From NCBI RefSeq assembly GCF_016117655.1, contig NZ_CP064936.1, forward strand, positions 2,108,001-2,172,000: 64,000 bases of DNA. Reading direction: 5' to 3'. The DNA comes from Treponema peruense. GTDB lineage: Bacteria > Spirochaetota > Spirochaetia > Treponematales > Treponemataceae. Shown here piece by piece: positions 51,850 through 59,438 of the stretch; position 1 is the stretch's first letter, and each line of letters begins with the position of its first letter. The position numbers were made by a program, and so were the translations under genes. Below the pieces are notes generated by a model. That model was not told the origin of the DNA and did no database searches. It saw only the letters and a list, made by a program, of their open reading frames with translations.

Positions 51850-52503
51850 TCAGATCGTTTTCAGGAAAGCATCAACTTCCTGATTAAATGCCGCTGGGTT
51901 CTTGTTTGCAATAAAATGATTTCCTCGAACGATGGCTAATTTCGCATTTGGAAGATGTTCAGCGATTTTCTTTGTATGTGATTCTTTGATTATATCCTTT
52001 GTTCCGCAAATGACCAACGTAGGCATCGAGATTAGCGACAATTCAGACGGCTTGATATTCGGCTCGTTTACCATTAAACCAAGCATTTCGGCATTTCTTT
52101 TGGCATCTGCCGATTTACCAGCAAAGTGGCTTGCAATCTTATATCCGATTTCAATCGGGATTTGCGTTGTTCGTTTTACTCCCATTGGTTCGAGGTTGCC
52201 GCCGTTCAAGATTAAACCCTTCACCATACTGGGATGCTTTATTGCGAATTTCATCGCAATGTTCGCCCCATCCGAAAACCCCAAAATTATCGCATTTGAA
52301 ATTTGATGCCCCTGCATAAAATCGTATAAATCGCAGGAGAATTGTTCAATGGTAAAGGGTGCATCACCTCTCGGAGATTTTCCATGACCTCTTGTATCTA
52401 TCGCAATTACATGGTATGCATTTTGAAAATAATCTATTTGATTTATGAAGTAGGAGCTATCTTCGCCGTTTCCTTTTTCCTGATAATATAATTTAATATC
52501 CAT
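51850..52503 (-). CDS. Alpha/beta hydrolase lacking the oxyanion strand
   Basis: 217 residues. The nucleophile elbow LGFSDGAN, the acid in VICGTKDII and the His in RGNHFI are present. The N-terminus reads YYQEKGNGEDSSYFINQIDYF where relatives have a strand of the type PLILLHG between two GNGE-like words. The missing piece looks like an in-frame deletion between short repeats; without the HG oxyanion loop the enzyme is probably inactive. It looks transferred from Firmicutes-type donors like its radical SAM neighbours. Confidence 0.72.
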   Translation of the reverse strand: MDIKLYYQEKGNGEDSSYFINQIDYFQNAYHVIAIDTRGHGKSPRGDAPFTIEQFSCDLYDFMQGHQISNAIILGFSDGANIAMKFAIKHPSMVKGLILNGGNLEPMGVKRTTQIPIEIGYKIASHFAGKSADAKRNAEMLGLMVNEPNIKPSELSLISMPTLVICGTKDIIKESHTKKIAEHLPNAKLAIVRGNHFIANKNPAAFNQEVDAFLKTI

Positions 52504-52730
52504 TTTGCCCTCACAAATTCCGATTTGTTAATTTGTTTTATTATAGCACATGCAAGCTCATTCAAAATAAAAAAAGAGCAACCGAATTTTCTCGATTACT
52601 CTCTGCTCATTACTTCCGTGATAATAATATCATAGCTTTCTTTTCAAAAAAAACTCTCAATACCGTTTATAGTTTTGTAAAAATCATTGGTTTTCATAAT
52701 TTTTTTGCACCTACTTTATAGATTTGGAAC

Positions 52731-52935
52731 TCACGTGCCATACTTCCCCGCCATCTTCCGGCATTCCTCGCAAATCTCTTCCCTCAACCTTGCAGGTTTT
52801 ATCACTGTGACGGAATCGCCGAATCCCATTGCCCAGGTGAATACCATCTGCTTCTGGTTCGAACTGAATTTAAGAAGAACCGAGCCGTCCTCGTGCTGAG
52901 CGACCAGCTGATTTTTGTGCCATTCGCGCTCACAA
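52731..52935 (-). pseudogene. C-terminal fragment of a WYL-domain regulator
   Basis: The frame EREWHKNQLVAQHEDGSVLL, KFSSNQKQMVFTWAMGFGDS, VTVIKPARLREEI is the last part of a WYL protein (the WCX extension). No start codon or DNA-binding domain is attached. A matching HTH head lies on the same strand at 53778-54014, beyond the peptidase E gene. Confidence 0.7.
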
Positions 52936-53042
52936 ATGCAGCAGCAAAAAGTGCAATACCCAGCGTTTCCCATAGCCACGAAAGTTCATGTAGGATTTTC
53001 ATGCGCTCATCATCTCCTGTTCGTTAAACTGGAATTTTCAAA

Positions 53043-53645
53043 TTAGTCTTTGCAAATAACCTTTGAACCTTCACCATCAATTACAATTCCCTGACGGTTG
53101 TTAATTGGGCATAGATTCAAATCCGAAAACTCAGTCATTATTTTCTCGGTAACTTTCTTAAATGGTGCTGTAAGATAATGCGGAAGAACATAGAAATCAA
53201 TCAAATCAAGCCCTGCGTCATCTTCTTGCGAGTAGTCCTCCGGCTTTTCATCCATTTGTTCAATATATTGGATAGTTGGAGCGCATATAATCGCACCCGC
53301 CGATTCACCGATCATCAGTTTTCCATTTGCCAATTCCTTCTTCAATAGCTCATCCGTTCCCGTTTTACGGAGCTGGTCCATAAGGAAGAAAGAATTTCCA
53401 CCAGTAAAATATATCACATCCGCATCTTCAAAAACGGACTGTATCGTTAAATAAGCCTCCGTTGAAATATCAATTTCCGTTACGGTTGCCCCCAGTTTAT
53501 TGAATAGCTTTCGAGCCGAGCCGACATAACCGGTATAGCCTTCACGCAGCGAAGCTGTTGGAATAAATGCGACTTTTTTATTTTCAATTTCTTCCTTTAT
53601 CAGACTTCCTACACTTGAAAAGTGCGAACATAAAAACAGTTTCAT
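53043..53645 (-). CDS. Peptidase E-like protein (family S51)
   Basis: 200 residues. Catalytic Ser in MIGESAGAIICAP, with FTGGNSFFLMDQL and YVLPHYL matching the S51 Ser-His-Glu pattern; IPTASLREGY is near the start. Family members cleave N-terminal Asp dipeptides in the cytosol. I chose the ATG at 53645 (GGAG 7 bases upstream). It sits between the two ends of a WYL regulator, so it probably arrived with the event that broke that gene. Confidence 0.85.
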   Translation of the reverse strand: MKLFLCSHFSSVGSLIKEEIENKKVAFIPTASLREGYTGYVGSARKLFNKLGATVTEIDISTEAYLTIQSVFEDADVIYFTGGNSFFLMDQLRKTGTDELLKKELANGKLMIGESAGAIICAPTIQYIEQMDEKPEDYSQEDDAGLDLIDFYVLPHYLTAPFKKVTEKIMTEFSDLNLCPINNRQGIVIDGEGSKVICKD

Positions 53646-53777
53646 CAATAATCTCCTTTATAAATTTGTTGCTCAATTTCGTGTTCAATTTATACCATAA
53701 AACTTGTGAACAATTCTACCTCAACTTTTGTGAGATATGAGAAAAGTCCGAACAGTTTTCTGCCCGGACTTCCTCGC

Positions 53778-54014
53778 TCAATCATAAATCAATTCCGCTT
53801 TCACGACTTCCTCTGCCTGTGCCTTGCAAGCATTCATCTCATCCCGAAGCCGCTCAAAATCACGCTCAACAGTCCGCTTATTCACGCCGAACTTAAAAAC
53901 CAGCTCGTCCATTCCCACAAAAGCCCCTCCGCGGAGCATCTCGTCAATCTGAATAATGCGTGTAGTGCGGCGGATGTCGTCGCGTTTTTTGTCAGAAGCC
54001 ATGTTTGATTCCAT
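53778..54014 (-). pseudogene. HTH head of a WYL-type regulator
   Basis: The frame has DDIRRTTRIIQIDEMLRGGA, FVGMDELVFKFGVNKRTVER and DFERLRDEMNA, the DeoR-type HTH that opens WYL regulators, then about 16 unrelated codons and a stop. A TATAAT lies just upstream of the start. The effector end is found at 52731-52935. A stand-alone HTH protein is possible but less likely. Confidence 0.6.
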
Positions 54015-54049
54015 AATAAGCAATTATACCACAGTTTTTCTTTGGGTGT

Positions 54050-54146
54050 GTCCGCAAAACAATTTGCGGACCGGGCTTTCCATGGCTACGGCTTCCGCCT
54101 CCGACCAAACGCAAGCGTTTGTTTTCGCGCATTTTACAAAATGCGC
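54050..54146. repeat. Hairpin array
   Basis: GTCCGCAAA/TTTGCGGAC (9-base perfect arms, 4-base loop), a CGG/CCG-rich dyad, AAACGC/GCGTTT and GCGCATTTT/AAAATGCGC (9-base arms, 2-base loop) follow each other without gaps of more than about 30 bases. Confidence 0.75.
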
Positions 54147-54177
54147 TCACCATTCCAATCCCTCACACAAGAAATTC

Positions 54178-54283
54178 CTACTCCCTCAGCAGCTTTTTTA
54201 CCTTCCGTTTCAGCAAAAAGACAATCAGAAATTCCGTCAAAGACAAAAGCAAAATCATCAAAAAAAAGAACTGCGTTTTCCAT
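54178..54283 (-). pseudogene. Possible small membrane protein, frame broken at a T8 tract
   Basis: ATG at 54283 with GGAG 5 bases upstream reads MENAVLFF up to T8 (54260-54267). One extra T would continue it as LMILLLSLTEFLIVFLLKRK then VKKLLRE and stop: a 35-residue protein with one membrane helix and a basic tail, as in type I toxins and holin-like peptides. As written, the frame is off by one. It may be phase-variable, decayed or chance. Confidence 0.3.
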
Positions 54284-54315
54284 ATCTACTCCAGCTTACA
54301 TCTACAATTCAATTT

Positions 54316-54474
54316 TTAAAACGACATTCCGGCAATCAATTCGCATAAGCTGCGCCTTGAAAGACTTTTTTCAGGTTTTGCGGCGCGGATTATTTTTGCG
54401 GCGGCGGCACGGACATAACCGGCTTTTTCAAGCCCTGGGTTTCCGGCCATTTTTGCGTCAATGCTTTCCGACAT
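54316..54474 (-). CDS. Hypothetical 52-residue protein
   Basis: ATG at 54474 with GGAGG 5 bases upstream; MSESIDAKMAGNPGLEKAGY, VRAAAAKIIRAAKPEKSLSR and end. Alanine- and lysine-rich, helical, no signal. Not recognised. The good RBS is the main support. Confidence 0.4.
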   Translation of the reverse strand: MSESIDAKMAGNPGLEKAGYVRAAAAKIIRAAKPEKSLSRRSLCELIAGMSF

Positions 54475-54659
54475 AACAACCTCCAAATCTCGCGGCGCAA
54501 CTTCACAAAAAACCGCGCGCTCGCTTTATCTTTTTTCATTATAAAACGCAAGAACGACATGGAGTGTCGGAGAGAGAAAAAGAAGAGCAGCGGACACTCT
54601 AAGAAGTCATATTACAGAAAGCTTTTAAACACTTGAAAAAAAAATTGTTTAATGTAATA

Positions 54660-54711
54660 TTACGGCAGGTTTGTTGAATAAATACTACTAATGTTCTAAG
54701 TTCTGCCGTAA
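54660..54711 (+). promoter_or_regulatory. Inverted repeat in the leader of the SUMF1 lipoprotein gene
   Basis: TTACGGCAG and CTGCCGTAA, 9-base perfect arms 34 bases apart, between AT-rich promoter-like DNA and the RBS of the gene at 54758. Could be an operator or an mRNA leader hairpin. The rest of the 54486-54757 stretch holds one more dyad (GAGTGTC/GACACTC, 54562-54599) and no gene. Confidence 0.5.
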
Positions 54712-54757
54712 AAAGTTTGAGGTTTATTGGAGGGGGTTAAAGTACAGGAGATATATA

Positions 54758-56950
54758 ATGAAAAAACAAAATTTAGCCGCGTGTTTTTCCGTAATCACCA
54801 TTGTATTTACAATAATTGGTTGTAAGATAGAATCAACTCCCAAAACGGATTATGAAGAAAAACTTTATGTTTCAGCAGTAAAGTTTGAGGCAGAATCTTC
54901 CCCAGACGATACAGATAGATATAGCGTAAAAATTACAATGTCCACTGAAACAGACGGTGCAGTAATTTACTATAGCATAGATGGAACAGAGCCAACCGCA
55001 GAAAGCACAAAATACAAAGAACCATTATATTTCAATAAAGACACACAATTAAAAGCTTTTGCAATAAAGGAAGGTTTAAAAAACAGCCCGATTTCACTAG
55101 CAACTCTTTCAATAAGTTCAAAAACAATAACGAAAAAAGTTTATATATGTGCAAAATGCAAAAAAGAATATAATACAGCACAAGAAGCCGCTGACTGTTG
55201 TGCGGAAAAAACAGACACATCAATTCCTTCAGATGTTACAGAATTGAAAGCCCATCCAAAAGATTCTGCAGTTATACTTACCTGGAAAGATGCTTCTGAC
55301 AATGATATTTTCGGCTATATTGTAAATTGGGAAGTTTTAGATGCAAGTCGCAATTTATCTGCCCTTGAAAAAGATAGTTTTATTATTGCCAATAAAAAGG
55401 AAAGTTGCATTATTACAGGTCTTACAAATGGCAAGGAATACACATTCACCGTAAAGACAATGGACACAAGCGGAAACATAAGCAAAGGTGCGACAAAAAA
55501 TGCAGCACCAAAATCTATTCCTGCCGGCAAAGTCATGGAAATCGAACTTGAGGTTCCAAACGCAAAAAGCAATACAACTGTTACAGTAACAGTGAACATC
55601 TCGACTAGAGCAGAAAAAATTGAAAAGGTCGTATACAAGAAAGACGGAAGCGAGAATGCTGCAAAACTGCTTTCAGATGCTGAAGCAAAAGAAGCAAATC
55701 AAAACAGCAGCAACAATAAAGAATGGAATTTTGTGCTTAAAGCCACAGATGAGAGCGCCAACGGAACATATACTGTTGCAGTTCTTGATTCAGACGGACG
55801 CGAAAAAACATCGCAGATAACAATTGAAAACTTTGACTTTACCCCTCCTGAAAAAATAAAAAACGTCACTACCAACTATTCAAGCGAATCAAATGTTATA
55901 ACACTAAACTGGGACACTCCTATCGACAGTGATTTTAATCACGTAAAAATATCTTACACAACAAACGACGGGTCAACGGATTCAGAAAGATCCGAACCCA
56001 TAAACGAAAATACCGACAGCAGGACATTTACTGGAATAGATAAAACAAAAAACTATTACACATACTATATAAAGAGTGTGGATTCTGTCGGAAATGAGAG
56101 TTTAGAAATAAAATATAAAGTAAGAGTAAATAAAACAAAGAGTCACGTACCAGAATACTTTGTAAAAATTCCTGCCGTTTCAATAAACGGAACTGAAAGC
56201 ATGAAACCTAGTTCAGAAGTATTTCTAACCAACCGTGCGATGGAAATCGCTTCTTTTTACATGAGTGACCACCCTGTAACAAGGGCTGAATACAAAGAAG
56301 TTATAGGCAGAGATCCAAGCACAGCCAGCGCATACGATGCAAATGGTAATATTCTTACAGGAAACGCAACAGCAAATAATCCAGTTAATTATATAAACTG
56401 GTATGATGCAATAGTTTACTGCAATATGCTTTCTTTGCAAGAAGGACTTTCTCCTTGCTATAAAATCAATGAGTCTACCAACCCTGACAATTGGGGAAAT
56501 GTTCCGGGTTCAAAAAATGACATATGGAACAGCGTAAGCTGCGACTGGAATGCGAACGGCTACCGCCTGCCTTCAGAAGCTGAATGGGAATGGGCTGCGC
56601 GCGGTGGCGAAAGCTACATTTATGCAGGAAGTAATAATATAAATGAAGTCGCATGGTATGGCGTAAACACCAATTATACAGGAACAAGAGAAGTAAAGGT
56701 AAAAAAAGCCAATGGCTATAAACTTTATAACATGAGCGGAAACGTTAAGGAATGGTGCTTGGACTGGTATGGAAGAATATCCGACAAATCAGATATTACA
56801 GGACCTTTGTCGGGCAATGTCCGCTGTCTCCGTGGCGGTTCTTGGAGAAACAGTACAGGTACAGGCGTGAATGTTACAGGCCGAGAGTATAAATATCCGC
56901 ACAACCGTTCTGGCGAGTATGGATTCCGTGTCGTTCTTAATGCAAACTAA
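54758..56950 (+). CDS. Large surface lipoprotein with chitobiase-like, FN3 and SUMF1 (C-type-lectin-like) domains
   Basis: 730 residues. Lipobox TIIGC-KI. A chitobiase C-terminal-like domain (about 38-120: GAVIYYSIDGTEPTAESTKY), a Cys-rich knot (CAKCKKEYNTAQEAADCC, about 130-147), a fibronectin type III domain (about 155-245), an Ig-like domain, a second FN3 (about 360-455) and a full SUMF1 domain (about 470-728: YRLPSEAEWEWAARGG, LYNMSGNVKEWCLDWYG, CLRGGSWRNS, SGEYGFRVV). Formylglycine enzyme Cys pairs are not evident, so it is probably a binding fold. The C-terminal RGGSWRN...NR...GFRVV end is like the variable end of treponemal retroelement target proteins. RBS AGGAG. Confidence 0.85.
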   Translation: MKKQNLAACFSVITIVFTIIGCKIESTPKTDYEEKLYVSAVKFEAESSPDDTDRYSVKITMSTETDGAVIYYSIDGTEPTAESTKYKEPLYFNKDTQLKAFAIKEGLKNSPISLATLSISSKTITKKVYICAKCKKEYNTAQEAADCCAEKTDTSIPSDVTELKAHPKDSAVILTWKDASDNDIFGYIVNWEVLDASRNLSALEKDSFIIANKKESCIITGLTNGKEYTFTVKTMDTSGNISKGATKNAAPKSIPAGKVMEIELEVPNAKSNTTVTVTVNISTRAEKIEKVVYKKDGSENAAKLLSDAEAKEANQNSSNNKEWNFVLKATDESANGTYTVAVLDSDGREKTSQITIENFDFTPPEKIKNVTTNYSSESNVITLNWDTPIDSDFNHVKISYTTNDGSTDSERSEPINENTDSRTFTGIDKTKNYYTYYIKSVDSVGNESLEIKYKVRVNKTKSHVPEYFVKIPAVSINGTESMKPSSEVFLTNRAMEIASFYMSDHPVTRAEYKEVIGRDPSTASAYDANGNILTGNATANNPVNYINWYDAIVYCNMLSLQEGLSPCYKINESTNPDNWGNVPGSKNDIWNSVSCDWNANGYRLPSEAEWEWAARGGESYIYAGSNNINEVAWYGVNTNYTGTREVKVKKANGYKLYNMSGNVKEWCLDWYGRISDKSDITGPLSGNVRCLRGGSWRNSTGTGVNVTGREYKYPHNRSGEYGFRVVLNAN

Positions 56951-57063
56951 GGAATTCTTAAAACCATCGAATGCCTTACGGAAAAATCAAGTTCCTTAGA
57001 CTCGAGTGTAAAATGACTCTTTTTAGGAAGTTTGTACGTTGAATCTTAAAAAAACGAATCTGC

Positions 57064-57215
57064 TTCAGCTGGTGGTCGCAGTATTTTTCGGGGAGCTTTT
57101 TGCCGCTTTTCAGCCATTCCAAAACTTCTGCAAGAGCATTCATGTCAAGATGTCTCTTTTCTGCAAGACGAACATCTTTTTTGAACGATGATGTATAAAT
57201 CAGTTTATATGTCAT
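57064..57215 (-). pseudogene. YafQ-type toxin, 3' end replaced (copy B)
   Basis: MTYKLIYTSSFKKDVRLAEK to KKLPEKYCDHQLK equals copy A, then the frame enters unrelated sequence (QIRFFKIQRTNF...) until 56976. The catalytic C-terminus is lost. The start overlaps the stop of an intact DinJ/RelB-like antitoxin gene (ATGA), the normal order of this module. So this copy has antitoxin without active toxin. Confidence 0.85.
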
Positions 57216-57246
57216 GGTTTGTACTCTGGCTCATCCTCTGCTACAG
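57064..57246. repeat. 183-bp direct repeat, copy B
   Basis: Partner of 37036-37218, same orientation, three base differences. Beyond 57246 the antitoxin gene continues here while copy A changes to unrelated DNA; both share the word CTGCTACAG at the edge. Confidence 0.9.
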
Positions 57247-57514
57247 CAAGCATGTCATTCACCATTTCCTTTACAGAATCATACCTTTTCGCCTTGATTT
57301 TTCCCTTGCTTATGTTCAGCGCCTCCTTGCAGGCCGCAAGTGTTTCGTCGTTGTATTCCTCTTCCGCCCTGATTTTAAAAGGAATCGTCCGCGTGCGGTT
57401 CACCGCCTTGATGAAAATATTGATTGCGGTGGAAATGTTCATTCCCATTTTTGCGCAGATTGAATTGAAAGTGTCCTTGTCGCTCTGTTCCACATTTACA
57501 GTTATTGCCGCCAT
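57212..57514 (-). CDS. DinJ/RelB-like antitoxin
   Basis: 100 residues from the ATG at 57514 (GAGGAC about 6 bases upstream). N-terminal ribbon-helix-helix (AAITVNVEQSDKDTFNSICA, KMGMNISTAINIFIKAVNRT) and an acidic C-terminal tail that would wrap the YafQ toxin. It overlaps the truncated toxin gene. Upstream is very AT-rich DNA with tandem TATA words, the autoregulated promoter region. Confidence 0.88.
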   Translation of the reverse strand: MAAITVNVEQSDKDTFNSICAKMGMNISTAINIFIKAVNRTRTIPFKIRAEEEYNDETLAACKEALNISKGKIKAKRYDSVKEMVNDMLAVAEDEPEYKP

Positions 57515-57769
57515 TTTTGTCCTCAATATATTGTAGTTTACTAATATAAAAATATTTTATATATATAATATAAGATATTACTGTTATAAATGCAAGGAAA
57601 TTCGGTGCAAAATTTGAAATTTCATAATTTCGCCATTGCCGTGCTCCGACACTACAATCTCCCGTGTCATTTCCTGTCATAATCCCGCGGCGTTTTCAAC
57701 ACAAAACTGCGATTTGTGATACAATTGCAACTAATCTCTCAAATCTTCAGAACCAGAGAAGGTAAAAAA

Positions 57770-58900
57770 ATGTCGGCAGGAAAAATCTTTCATAAAACAT
57801 TCATCTGGTGCAAAAAGGAAATTATCTTTTGCATCACATTTTTATTCGCGCTCGTTTCAATGTTTTTTGTAAAGCCGGATGCAAAATATATTTCGTACAT
57901 CGACTTTGGGACGCTTCTGACTCTTTTTTCGCTGATGGATGTAGTTTCAGGCTGGCGGCGGACAGGACTTTTCGACGCTCTTGGAAAAACCGTCTGCCGC
58001 AAAGTTCACAGTCAGCGCGGACTTTGCCTTACTCTTGTTATGCTTTGTTTTTTCACAAGCATGATTATTACAAACGACGTGGCGCTCCTTACATTTGTTC
58101 CGTTCGCGATTGTCCTTCTTTCAGGAACGAGCGGTTTTCTTCTATTATATACCGTCGTTCTTCAGACTCTTGCGGCGAACCTTGGAAGCATGATTACGCC
58201 GATTGGAAATCCGCAGAATATATTTTTGTTTTCAAAAATGCCGCTCGGCACAGTCCAGTTTATGAAAATTCTTTTTCCGTACACATCGCTTTCTTTTGTA
58301 CTTCTGATTTTTTCAACCCTGATAATAAAAAATGAAAAAACGCAGATTGAACAGCAGGAAGCCAAAGCTGAAAGCACTAGTTGCACAGGAAAAAATATTC
58401 TGTACACTGCCCTTTTTATATTGTGCCTGCTTTCAGTTGCGGACGTAGTTCCAAAATGGGTGGCGGCAGTCCTTGTCGCGCTTTGCGTTCTTGTTTCCGA
58501 CCGGAAAATTTTCTGCAATATCGATTTTATGCTGCTTCTGACATTCACGGCGTTCTTCATTTTCACAGGAAACATCGCGAGGCTGGAAAGTGTGAACACT
58601 TTTCTAAAACGGATAACCGGAGGAAACGAATTTACCGCAGGCCTTGCGTTCAGCCAGTTGATAAGCAACGTTCCCGCAACACTTTTGCTTCATCCGTTCG
58701 CGCAGAACACAAAGGAGCTTCTGCTTGGCGTAGACATCGGCGGACTTGGAACACCGGTGGCATCTCTTGCAAGCCTTATAAGCCTAAAACTCTACACGCA
58801 GGAAAAAGGCGGCACCGGAAAATTCCTCGCAGTCTTTACGCTGATGAACATTATTTTTCTAGCCGCCCTCTGCGCAATGAAAGCGATTTTAAAAGATTGA
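57770..58900 (+). CDS. SLC13/ArsB-type anion permease
   Basis: 376 residues from the ATG at 57770 (GAAGGT 7 bases upstream). About ten membrane helices. TSMIITNDVALLTFVP and NLGSMITPIGNPQN are the two signature blocks of the CitMHS/ArsB/DASS superfamily, in which NPQN-type loops bind the anion; SQLISNVPATLLLHPF is the second inverted repeat. Substrate may be a dicarboxylate, arsenite or sulfate; undecided. vsr follows after 12 bases. Confidence 0.82.
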   Translation: MSAGKIFHKTFIWCKKEIIFCITFLFALVSMFFVKPDAKYISYIDFGTLLTLFSLMDVVSGWRRTGLFDALGKTVCRKVHSQRGLCLTLVMLCFFTSMIITNDVALLTFVPFAIVLLSGTSGFLLLYTVVLQTLAANLGSMITPIGNPQNIFLFSKMPLGTVQFMKILFPYTSLSFVLLIFSTLIIKNEKTQIEQQEAKAESTSCTGKNILYTALFILCLLSVADVVPKWVAAVLVALCVLVSDRKIFCNIDFMLLLTFTAFFIFTGNIARLESVNTFLKRITGGNEFTAGLAFSQLISNVPATLLLHPFAQNTKELLLGVDIGGLGTPVASLASLISLKLYTQEKGGTGKFLAVFTLMNIIFLAALCAMKAILKD

Positions 58901-58912
58901 CGGAAAGAAAAA

Positions 58913-59365
58913 ATGGACACATTGAACGCAGAGCAAAGAAGCCTGAACATGGCAAAAATCCACAGCAAGGACACAAAGCCCGAAGTCTTTTTAAGAAGCG
59001 CGCTCCACAAAGCCGGATTCAGATTCAGAAAAAACGACAAGCGGTATTTGGGAACGCCGGACATTTTTCTTCCGCATTACAACGCAGTTATTTTTATACA
59101 CGGATGCTTCTGGCACGGACACAAGAACTGCCGGCTTTTCAGGCTGCCAAAAACAAATGTTGAATTCTGGAAAAATAAAATTGAAAGGAACATTGCGCGC
59201 GACAGAAAAGTAATTTCAGCCTATCTTGACAACTGCTACAGAGTCGCTGTTGTCTGGGAATGTTCAATAACAGGAAAACAAAAGGAGCAAAAACTTTCAA
59301 AAGTGACGGAAGAAATTTCCCTGTGGCTTGAAGAAGATTTAACAGAAAACTACAGGGAATTTTAA
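58913..59365 (+). CDS. vsr: Very-short-patch mismatch endonuclease Vsr
   Basis: 150 residues, full length. LNAEQRSLNMAKIHSKDTKP is the start block, the catalytic Asp50 lies in GTPDIF, and the His/Cys zinc and catalytic cluster is FIHGCFWHGHKNC (His63, Cys65, His68, His70, Cys73). The protein nicks T-G mismatches made by deamination of 5-methylcytosine. The matching cytosine methyltransferase is not in this window; it may be elsewhere or lost. It is 12 bases after the permease gene, probably a chance operon. A 3' remnant of another vsr is at 27819-27998. Confidence 0.92.
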   Translation: MDTLNAEQRSLNMAKIHSKDTKPEVFLRSALHKAGFRFRKNDKRYLGTPDIFLPHYNAVIFIHGCFWHGHKNCRLFRLPKTNVEFWKNKIERNIARDRKVISAYLDNCYRVAVVWECSITGKQKEQKLSKVTEEISLWLEEDLTENYREF

Positions 59366-59438
59366 AGTTTTTATTTTTGTCCAGACCAAATGTGAGCCAT
59401 CCGTTTCCGTTTTGAGCGTTTATCGCGGAAAAATACTG

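Noticed and set aside
54042-54476. 144-codon plus-strand frame
   Set aside because: Runs through the hairpin array and the antisense of two small minus-strand frames; composition is not protein-like.
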